Positions 6,761 to 11,611 of a DNA stretch of 11,611 bases are shown here, one piece after another. The stretch is from HGM13006 sp964514175 (GTDB taxonomy: Bacteria; Bacillota; Clostridia; Oscillospirales; Oscillospiraceae): NCBI GenBank assembly GCA_964514175.1, contig CAZEPQ010000054.1, positions 1-11,611 of the forward strand, given 5' to 3'. The position numbers and the translations under genes were made by a program. The first letter of the stretch is position 1. The number at the start of each line of letters is the position of its first letter. The notes under the pieces were generated by a model, which did no database searches, was not told where the DNA came from, and was given only the letters and a program-made list of their open reading frames with translations.

Positions 6761-6782
6761 AGAAGCTTCTGGGTTTATTATA
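6761..6782 (-). promoter_or_regulatory. Candidate promoter and operator of the XRE-TPR gene
   Basis: Minus-strand -10 TATAAT at 6777-6782, without a good -35 at 16-18 bp. The palindrome AGAAGCTTCT (6761-6770) covers the expected start site and could be an operator. Confidence 0.5.
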
Positions 6783-6865
6783 CCGAAATGGGGCGGATAA
6801 TCCATATCGTGATTTATGAGGGAACTCCCGAGTTTTGATGAATTGTAGCGAATACGTGCTGCGTC

Positions 6866-6918
6866 AGTCCATCCTCCGTCACGACTTAGTCGTGCCACCT
6901 CCTTCTCCAAGGAGGTTT
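6866..6918 (-). repeat. Dispersed intergenic hairpin repeat, copy B
   Basis: Two hairpins in a row: CCTCCTT/AAGGAGG (6898-6904 and 6909-6915, loop four) and CACGACT/AGTCGTG (6880-6886 and 6888-6894). Read on the minus strand the order is stem, stem, GACGGAGGAT, like copy A at 5701-5752. The pair brackets the XRE-TPR gene in inverted orientation. Confidence 0.5.
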
Positions 6919-6934
6919 AGCCGCCTGCGGCGGC

Positions 6935-6962
6935 GAAAACCCGGCAGGAAAATCCTGCCGGG
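6935..6962 (-). terminator. Rho-independent terminator of the Gly-Gly-Pro protein gene
   Basis: Perfect 10-bp stem CCCGGCAGGA/TCCTGCCGGG (6940-6949 and 6953-6962) with a three-base loop, followed on the minus strand by TTTT, 12 bases after the stop codon. Confidence 0.75.
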
Positions 6963-6974
6963 CATGTAGTTTAG

Positions 6975-7397
6975 TTAGGGTTTCGGAGGGGGACCACCGG
7001 GACCACCGGGACCGCCAGGACCGCCGGGACCACCGGGACCACCAGGACCGCCAGGACCACCGGGACCGCCGGGAGGGGGACCGCCTGCGGGCATGGAGGG
7101 AGCTTCTACGGGGCGGCTCTCGGTGGAAAATTCCACAACAACACCTTCCATGCCGCCGATGAAGACCATCTTGCCTTCCACGTTGCCATTTGCGTCCACA
7201 GTGCCGTCATAGCAGCGGATCAGGCCACCCTGCTCGATCTTAAAGGCAAACTTTCCGTCCACCACCTGAGCGGGCTCCATAAAGGGGACCGTTGCCCACT
7301 GACCGGGAGCGATATCTACGGATGCAGTCTGAGCCTCAAAATCAATGGTAGTCTCACGTTCTGCGCCGGGGGTATGTTCATAGACCTTGTATGCCAT
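6975..7397 (-). CDS. Small protein with nine C-terminal Gly-Gly-Pro repeats, unknown function
   Basis: A 140-aa protein I cannot assign. Residues 1-100 look like a compact beta-rich domain (alternating short strands such as GKFAFKIEQGG, VDANGNVEGKMVFIGGMEGVVVEF), without a signal peptide or membrane helix. Residues 101-140 are a low-complexity tail, MPAGGPPP followed by nine Gly-Gly-Pro units (about 110-136) and PPPKP. At DNA level the tail is a nine-fold tandem of a 9-bp unit (6991-7071). The register is GGP, not the Gly-X-Pro of true collagen-like proteins with varied X residues. The start has AAGAAGG at 7404-7410, six bases upstream. It has its own promoter with a palindrome over the -35 box, and its own terminator, so it is regulated separately from the upstream AlaX gene. 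Its expression is probably conditional. The tail may be a flexible surface for protein binding; that is a guess. Confidence 0.75.
   Translation of the reverse strand: MAYKVYEHTPGAERETTIDFEAQTASVDIAPGQWATVPFMEPAQVVDGKFAFKIEQGGLIRCYDGTVDANGNVEGKMVFIGGMEGVVVEFSTESRPVEAPSMPAGGPPPGGPGGPGGPGGPGGPGGPGGPGGPGGPPPKP
6991..7071 (-). repeat. Nine tandem copies of a 9-bp unit
   Basis: Plus-strand unit GGACC(A/G)CC(A/G), nine copies in phase with the reading frame, encoding Gly-Gly-Pro. Only third-position-type changes (A/G) separate the copies, so the protein is kept uniform while the DNA has drifted. Confidence 0.9.
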
Positions 7398-7432
7398 AAT
7401 AGCCCTTCTTTCTAAAGGTATTTGATGGAATG

Positions 7433-7465
7433 ATTATACCTGCTTTATTGCGTTAACGCAATAAA
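7433..7465 (-). promoter_or_regulatory. Promoter with a 22-bp perfect palindrome over the -35 box
   Basis: Minus strand: -35 TTGCGT (7456-7461), 17-bp spacer, perfect -10 TATAAT (7433-7438), start near 7426. A perfect palindrome with half-site TTTATTGCGTT occupies 7444-7465 and covers the whole -35 box, as expected for a repressor operator. It begins two bases from the AlaX stop codon. It could also fold as a hairpin in the AlaX message, but no T run follows it there. Confidence 0.75.
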
Positions 7466-7467
7466 AA

Positions 7468-8619
7468 TTATCCCCGGGACATAAATGCAACAATCTCGTC
7501 CCATTTTGCTGCCACAGAACCCTGGACAAAGCCGGGTTTTCCGCCGCCTCGACCCCCGAGCGCAGCGTTAAATTCCTTGACCCAGTCCCTTAAATCGCCC
7601 CCGGGAAGGCCCACAGCATATTTATAGCCGGTTTCATCGCTGCCGGAGAACACCGCTGCGCGACCGCCGCAGGTCTCCTGAATGGCAATGGCTGCCCGAC
7701 GGACGCCATCGGGGGCCAGGCTGTCCATTTTTATAAAAACATCTCCTTTATCCCGCAATTCCTCTGCTTTTGCGGCAAATTGGGCGTTTTCCATTTGGAA
7801 CAGGGCCAGTTTCTTGTTTTCCAGTTCCTCAGCCATGGATTCCACGGCCTTTGCGGTTTCCAGCACCTTGGCGGAAAGAAGTTGGGAAATTTTACGGTTC
7901 TGCTGCTGAATTTCAGTCAGATATTCATAGGCCCGCCGCCCGGAAAGCATCTCCACCCGGACGCCGCTGTGAAATTTCTCCATGCTCAACAGCTTTACCA
8001 GACCGATTTCTCCGGTGCGCTTCACATGGGTGCCGCAGCAGGCGCAGATGTCCGCTCCGGGGAATTCCACGATACGGACCTGACCTGTCAGCTCCTTCTT
8101 GCTGCGATAGGGGATAGATTGCAATTCCTCCGGGGAGGGATACCAGCATTTTACATGGGAATCCTGCCAGATGCGGGCGTTGACCTCCTGCTCCACCTCC
8201 AGAAGCTGCTGCTCTGTCAGAATGCCGGAAAAGTCGATGGTGATCATGTCGGCGCCCATGTGGAAGCCCACATTGTCATAGCCCCATTTCCGATGGACGA
8301 TGCCGGAGACCATATGTTCGCCGGAATGCTGCTGCATCAAATCAAAACGGCGGTCCCAGTCGATGATACCCTCCACTTCCGTGCCGATCTCCATGGGAGC
8401 GTCTGTATAGTGGAGCACCTGCCCCTCCTTCTCGTGGGTGTCGCTGACGGGGATGCCGTTGAGCGTGCCTCTGTCACCGGGCTGACCGCCGCCTTCCGGG
8501 TAGAAATAGGTTCGGTCCAGCACAATGGCATAGCCGTTTTTCCGCGGAATGCAGTCCGTGACCCTGGCGGTGAAGGTGGTCTGATAGGCATCCGCATAGT
8601 AAAGTTTGATGGTTTCCAT
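7468..8619 (-). CDS. AlaX-type alanyl-tRNA editing hydrolase with DHHA1 domain
   Basis: A 383-aa free-standing homologue of the alanyl-tRNA synthetase editing half. It should hydrolyse mischarged Ser-tRNA(Ala) and possibly Gly-tRNA(Ala) in the cytosol. The N-terminal part carries FYPEGGGQPGDRG (39-51). The zinc-site motifs are HSGEH (His98, His102) and Cys194-x3-His198 in CACCGTH. A helical linker rich in Glu, Lys and Gln (about 235-290) leads to a DHHA1 domain with GGRGGGKPGFVQG at 355-367. Length fits the long AlaX class with a C-terminal oligomerisation domain. The start is supported by GGGAGGG at 8628-8634, eight bases upstream. It is divergent from the MerR gene and followed by the Gly-Gly-Pro protein, neither of which has an obvious tie to tRNA editing. 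A candidate extended -10 (TGC TAAGAT, 8652-8660) precedes it. Confidence 0.92.
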   Translation of the reverse strand: METIKLYYADAYQTTFTARVTDCIPRKNGYAIVLDRTYFYPEGGGQPGDRGTLNGIPVSDTHEKEGQVLHYTDAPMEIGTEVEGIIDWDRRFDLMQQHSGEHMVSGIVHRKWGYDNVGFHMGADMITIDFSGILTEQQLLEVEQEVNARIWQDSHVKCWYPSPEELQSIPYRSKKELTGQVRIVEFPGADICACCGTHVKRTGEIGLVKLLSMEKFHSGVRVEMLSGRRAYEYLTEIQQQNRKISQLLSAKVLETAKAVESMAEELENKKLALFQMENAQFAAKAEELRDKGDVFIKMDSLAPDGVRRAAIAIQETCGGRAAVFSGSDETGYKYAVGLPGGDLRDWVKEFNAALGGRGGGKPGFVQGSVAAKWDEIVAFMSRG

Positions 8620-8651
8620 ATCTTTTTCCCTCCCGGGATGGCTTTTTCAAT

Positions 8652-8660
8652 ATCTTAGCA
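8652..8660 (-). promoter_or_regulatory. Candidate extended -10 promoter of the AlaX gene
   Basis: TGCTAAGAT on the minus strand, about 33 bases before the start codon, with no convincing -35 element. A weak call. Confidence 0.35.
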
Positions 8661-8690
8661 CACTCAGCGAAAAAAATCTACGGAAAGTCC

Positions 8691-8721
8691 TTGACAGAGC
8701 CCCAGGGGCACAGGCTACAAT
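8691..8721 (+). promoter_or_regulatory. MerR-type promoter with 19-bp spacer upstream of the MerR gene
   Basis: Perfect -35 TTGACA (8691-8696), 19-bp spacer, -10 TACAAT (8716-8721). The spacer holds the 11-nt palindrome GCCCC-A-GGGGC (8699-8709) and a wider AGCC/GGCT dyad (8698-8701, 8713-8716). Over-long spacers with a central dyad are the hallmark of promoters activated by MerR proteins through DNA distortion, so autoregulation by the gene downstream is likely. Confidence 0.65.
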
Positions 8722-8761
8722 ATGGGTGTAAAAGGTGCGATGTCAAATATAAGGACTGTAG

Positions 8762-8891
8762 GGCATCTTGCCTTCAAGACGCCGTATTGCGGTTCCAATT
8801 CCGCGGCGGGCTGAGGGCAGCCCGCCCTACGCCCGGATTTTGATAAATTCGCAGTTCATACCAGCGGGATGTCCGGTAGGCCGTCCCCTAC
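8762..8891 (+). repeat. Three hairpins in the MerR gene leader
   Basis: The leader of about 180 bases holds three stems: 8762-8770 with 8775-8783 (nine pairs, one mismatch), 8805-8813 with 8818-8826 (nine perfect pairs, loop AGGG) and 8876-8880 with 8887-8891, directly before the ribosome site. The first two resemble a dispersed intergenic repeat. No T run follows, so I do not call a terminator or a known riboswitch. Confidence 0.5.
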
Positions 8892-8908
8892 GGAGAGGGG
8901 GAATTGTC

Positions 8909-10348
8909 ATGACCCGAAAAGAGGTTTGCAAAGCGGTGGGCATCTCGGTGAAGACCCTGCGGCTTTATGAGGAAAAGGGATTGATCTCACCGGCGAAGGA
9001 GAACCGAAACGGACGGGAATACCGGGACTATTCCCCGGAACTGGTTTATGAGCTGGAGCGGATCGTGCTGCTTCGGCGTGCCCTGTTTACCATGGACGAG
9101 ATCCGAATCATGCAGACTCAGCCGGAGAAGATCCCGGAGATATTTCACGGATATCAAGCCTGGCTGGACCAGCAGGTGCAGCAGTTTCAGGAGCTGCGTC
9201 AGGCAACAGATTCAGTGCGGGAGGCTGCGCTCTCCAGTATGGACGGGCTGATCGCGGAACTGAAGTCCACCGCCTCGAAAATGCCCCTTCCAACCATGGA
9301 TATAAAGCCCAACTTCAGGCGCATAGACGAACTGGAAGAGCCGCCCAGGCATGTGGAGGAACAGGTGAATCTGGATGAGACGATACCCAGTGCCCGTGTG
9401 TTCCGGCAGGTGAATCTGATGATGGACCGGGATAAGAGCAATAACATCAATGTGGCCTTTGGACATATCCACGATATGTTGAGGGAAAAGGAAACGGGGG
9501 CATCTGGTCCGGTGCAGCGGGAACTCAGGTCGCCATTGTGGTTTAAAATTCTGTCCGTGATTGCAACGATGCTGTTGCTGGGTGCGGTGGCCCTTGTACT
9601 GATGGATCACAGAGCTGGAAACCATTGGATCGCCATGTTTGTTATGACAGCAATTCGTGTGGCTTTGGCGCAGCTTCCGTCTGTCCTGGATCATCGGAAA
9701 TGGTCAAGGGAGCATGGCAAAGTCAGCCGGGAGGAAGCTGCAAGGGAACGGAAACGACATGGCCGTATTGCCATGATTTGCTGTCTGGGGCTTGTGGTTG
9801 TGGCGGGGCTTACATACCTCCTTTATCGGGTGGTGGATGAACAGGTAAACCCGGACAGGGACTATCAGGTGTGCTTTGCCACGCCGGGGTATCTCAGTGA
9901 AAAAGAGGTCTATGCCATGGAGCATGTGATCGAAGCCCTGGTGGGAGATCAAGATGGAAACGGCAAGGAATGCACCGTGGTGGATTATTATCAGATCACA
10001 CCGGATATGAACTATAGCATGCCCGTCACGTCAAAGGATTTCAGAGATTGGCTGCAGACCGGGGAAAACTGGCATGAGGATGGGAAAACGGTACTGTTTT
10101 TCTTGGCAAATATTGAATTTGAGGAGTTCAATATCTGTGATGATTTGAATTTCCAGCGCTACTGCCTGAAGCTTCCCGAGGAACTGCAGGCCGGCGACAA
10201 CAAATACTGCGCGGATGTGACAGGAAACGCCATGTTCGAGGCAGTGGGCCTGGAAGAGCTGTCTGTCTATGCCTGCATCTCAAAGGCAGCCACGGAGGAA
10301 GAATACAATTATGCGGTGGAACTGCTGAGAAAAATGCTGGCGCAATAA
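8909..10348 (+). CDS. Membrane-anchored MerR-family regulator with extracytoplasmic domain
   Basis: A 479-aa fusion. Residues 1-70 are a MerR winged helix-turn-helix (RKEVCKAVGISVKTLRLYEE, then KGLISPAKENRNGREYRDYS). Residues 80-120 form a probable dimerising coiled coil; 120-207 is a polar linker. Three predicted membrane helices follow at about 212-232, 239-257 and 287-306. The strongly basic loop 262-286 (RKW...RERKRHGR) should be inside, which leaves the C-terminal domain 308-479 outside. That domain begins DRDYQVCFATPGYL, contains an EF-hand-like DQDGNGK at 347-353 and six cysteines (322, 355, 410, 419, 434, 456). From memory, similar domains occur in other membrane proteins of gut Clostridia, function unknown. 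The start at 8909 follows GAGAGGGGG at 8893-8901; the frame stays open to 8768 but lacks a ribosome site there. The methyltransferase gene follows after 13 bases. It likely converts an envelope signal into transcription without a separate kinase. Confidence 0.85.
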   Translation: MTRKEVCKAVGISVKTLRLYEEKGLISPAKENRNGREYRDYSPELVYELERIVLLRRALFTMDEIRIMQTQPEKIPEIFHGYQAWLDQQVQQFQELRQATDSVREAALSSMDGLIAELKSTASKMPLPTMDIKPNFRRIDELEEPPRHVEEQVNLDETIPSARVFRQVNLMMDRDKSNNINVAFGHIHDMLREKETGASGPVQRELRSPLWFKILSVIATMLLLGAVALVLMDHRAGNHWIAMFVMTAIRVALAQLPSVLDHRKWSREHGKVSREEAARERKRHGRIAMICCLGLVVVAGLTYLLYRVVDEQVNPDRDYQVCFATPGYLSEKEVYAMEHVIEALVGDQDGNGKECTVVDYYQITPDMNYSMPVTSKDFRDWLQTGENWHEDGKTVLFFLANIEFEEFNICDDLNFQRYCLKLPEELQAGDNKYCADVTGNAMFEAVGLEELSVYACISKAATEEEYNYAVELLRKMLAQ

Positions 10349-10361
10349 AAGGAGCGATAAA

Positions 10362-11123
10362 ATGAACGAGCGAATTGAAACCTGGAAAGCGGAGGAGGCC
10401 ATTGCCCACATCCATGGCTGGGACTTCTCTCACATTGACGGTCGGTATACCGAGGAGACAGATCTGCCCTGGGACTACCGGGAGGAAATACTGCGGCATT
10501 TAAAGCCGGAAATGAAGATATTGGACATGGACACCGGCGGAGGTGAATTTCTGCTGTCGCTGGGACATCCCATGAAAAACACAGCCGCCACGGAGGCCTA
10601 CGGCCCCAATGTGGAGCTGTGCAGGGAAAAACTTCTGCCTCTGGGAATTGAGTTTCGTGAGGCAGATGGAAAGGGGCTTCTTCCGTTTTCAGAGGGCTCC
10701 TTTGACATGGTGCTGAACCGCCATGGGGATTTCAATGCGGAAGAAATTTTTCGGGTGCTGAAACCCGGCGGTCTGTTCATTACAGAGCAGGTGGGCGCGG
10801 AAAATGACCGGGAGCTGGTGGAACTGCTGCTGGGATATTTCCCCATGCCCTTCCCGGAACAGTATTTGGAACTGACCGTGGAGAAGTTTCAGAGGGCCGG
10901 ATTTCAAATCGGGGCGGGACAGGAGTGCTATCGGCCCATCAGGTTTTATGATGTGGGTGCCCTAGTATGGTTTGCACGGATCATTGAATGGGAGTTTCCG
11001 GGCTTCTCGGTGGAAACCCATATGGATAAGCTGATTAAAGCCCAGGAAATCCTGGAGCGGGAGGGGGCCATAGAGGGCAGCATCCACCGCTTCCTGCTGA
11101 CAGCGCAAAAACCAATGAAATAA
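10362..11123 (+). CDS. Class I SAM-dependent methyltransferase
   Basis: A 253-aa Rossmann-fold methyltransferase of the broad UbiE/COG2226 type. Motif I is ILDMDTGGGEF at residues 53-63, an acidic residue follows strand 2 (Glu78 in ATEAYGPN), Asp102 lies in EADGKGLLPF, motif FDMVLNRHGDF is at 114-124, and VLKPGGLFITEQVG is at 132-145. The first glycine of the usual D-x-G-x-G-x-G is Asp57 here. The N-terminal 50 residues and a C-terminal cap of about 100 residues (GVEF-like helices, VGALVWFARIIEWEFPGFS) probably shape the substrate pocket. The target molecule is unknown. The start has GGAG at 10351-10354; the gap to the membrane MerR gene is 13 bases, so both are on one message and the methyltransferase is a candidate effector of that regulator. 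Its TAA stop lies inside the T-tract complement of the sigma factor terminator. Confidence 0.88.
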   Translation: MNERIETWKAEEAIAHIHGWDFSHIDGRYTEETDLPWDYREEILRHLKPEMKILDMDTGGGEFLLSLGHPMKNTAATEAYGPNVELCREKLLPLGIEFREADGKGLLPFSEGSFDMVLNRHGDFNAEEIFRVLKPGGLFITEQVGAENDRELVELLLGYFPMPFPEQYLELTVEKFQRAGFQIGAGQECYRPIRFYDVGALVWFARIIEWEFPGFSVETHMDKLIKAQEILEREGAIEGSIHRFLLTAQKPMK

Positions 11124-11160
11124 AAATCATCCCCGGAATGAATCGCTCATTCCAGGGATG
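11121..11160 (-). terminator. Strong terminator of rpoD overlapping the convergent gene's stop
   Basis: A 14-bp stem (11128-11141 with 11147-11160, one G-U pair) and five-base loop, followed on the minus strand by ATTTTTA. It ends inside the methyltransferase TAA stop (11121-11123). On the plus strand no T run follows, but the hairpin may still slow transcription arriving from that side. Confidence 0.9.
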
Positions 11161-11168
11161 TGGTTTGC

Positions 11169-11611
11169 TCAGCAGTAGAAATCTTTGATTTTCTTTGCAC
11201 GGGAGGGATGGCGGAGCTTGCGGATGGCCTTGTTCTCGATCTGGCGAATACGCTCACGGGTAACGCCGAAGATCTGACCAACCTCCTCCAAAGTGTGGGT
11301 ACGGCCGTCGTACATGCCGAAACGCATCCGGAGCACATCGGCCTCACGCTCGGTAAGGGTGTCCAGGATTTCGTTGAGGGCCTCAGCCAACAGGGTGTTG
11401 GAGGTGGCATCGGCAGGTCCGGGGGTGTTGTCGTCTTCCACGAAGGAACCAATGGTGGTATCCTCTTCGTCACCGACAGGCGTATCCAGAGAAAGGGTAT
11501 CGGCAGAGGTACGGGTAGCCTCAATGACCTTCTCCAGAGGCAGGTGAAGATCTGCCGCGATCTCCTCCACGGTGGGCTCACGGCCCAGCTCCTGGACCAG
11601 CTTGCGGTTGC
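11169..11611 (-). CDS. rpoD: RNA polymerase primary sigma factor (RpoD/SigA), C-terminal part
   Basis: The last 146 codons of the housekeeping sigma factor; the gene continues past the right edge. Region 3 is visible in ELGREPTVEEIAADL and the block ending SLDTPVGDEEDTTIGSFVEDD. Region 4 follows: LTEREADVLRMRFGMYDGR (4.1) and LEEVGQIFGVTRERIRQIE with KAIRKLRHPSR (4.2), which reads the -35 element and binds activators. It follows Bacillus subtilis SigA nearly residue by residue in these parts, with a slightly different last few residues (KDFYC against KDFLE). This fits the TTGACA/TATAAT promoters seen across the window. A reading frame starting at 11570 is only a GTG inside the gene, not its start. 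Confidence 0.97.
   Translation of the reverse strand, partial: NRKLVQELGREPTVEEIAADLHLPLEKVIEATRTSADTLSLDTPVGDEEDTTIGSFVEDDNTPGPADATSNTLLAEALNEILDTLTEREADVLRMRFGMYDGRTHTLEEVGQIFGVTRERIRQIENKAIRKLRHPSRAKKIKDFYC

Noticed and set aside
6991..7071. CRISPR-like or satellite array
   Set aside because: The 9-bp units are contiguous, in frame and lack spacers; they are coding Gly-Gly-Pro repeats.
7444..7465. Terminator of the AlaX gene
   Set aside because: The palindrome has no loop of its own and no T run on the minus strand, and it fits a promoter operator better.
7780..8658. 292-codon plus-strand frame over the AlaX gene
   Set aside because: Shadow of AlaX, whose zinc motifs and DHHA1 signature are clear on the other strand.
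8768..8908. N-terminal extension of the MerR protein
   Set aside because: The upstream codons have no ribosome site and cross hairpin repeats, while the ATG at 8909 has one and begins the conserved helix-turn-helix.

Overview
The window looks like chromosomal DNA of a moderately GC-rich anaerobic Bacillota, most likely a gut-type clostridium of the Oscillospiraceae or a related family. This rests on the SigA-type sigma factor C-terminus, strong GGAGG ribosome sites, an FeS/flavin ene-reductase, a 4-hydroxybutyryl-CoA-dehydratase-like protein, and dispersed hairpin-type intergenic repeats. I see no tRNA, rRNA, CRISPR array, transposase or phage gene. Taxonomy is inferred from protein style only.

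Left part (1-5661) is a redox/dehydration locus. On the minus strand a strong promoter (1531-1559) drives a short-chain dehydrogenase (SDR, 685-1470) and then the N-terminal 175 residues of a [4Fe-4S]/FAD dehydratase of the AbfD/HpaB family, cut by the window edge. Divergently on the plus strand lie a four-helix membrane protein of unknown function (1873-2586) with its own terminator, and a second transcription unit (promoter 2839-2867) encoding another SDR (2904-3689) and a 652-aa Old-Yellow-Enzyme/FeS/FAD fusion reductase (3703-5661), closed by a hairpin. The two SDRs, ene-reductase and radical-type dehydratase together suggest anaerobic reduction and dehydration of a hydroxylated or unsaturated acid, CoA ester or cyclic substrate. 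The substrate cannot be read from the sequence.

Middle part (5662-8619, minus strand) holds an XRE-type regulator with a TPR-like helical C-terminus (5817-6737) flanked by two related hairpin repeats, a 140-aa protein ending in nine Gly-Gly-Pro repeats (6975-7397) whose promoter -35 box lies inside a perfect 22-bp palindrome, and an AlaX-type trans-editing alanyl-tRNA hydrolase (7468-8619).

Right part (8620-11611) holds a plus-strand pair: a MerR-type regulator fused to three predicted membrane helices and an extracytoplasmic domain (8909-10348), preceded by a promoter with the 19-bp spacer typical of MerR-controlled promoters, and a SAM-dependent methyltransferase (10362-11123). Convergent to them is the C-terminal part of the primary sigma factor gene rpoD/sigA (11169-11611, continuing beyond the window), with a strong terminator that overlaps the methyltransferase stop codon.

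The most distinctive items are the membrane-anchored MerR regulator with its apparent self-regulated promoter, the palindrome-controlled Gly-Gly-Pro protein, and the dehydratase/SDR/ene-reductase locus, whose enzymes carry substitutions at positions normally catalytic.
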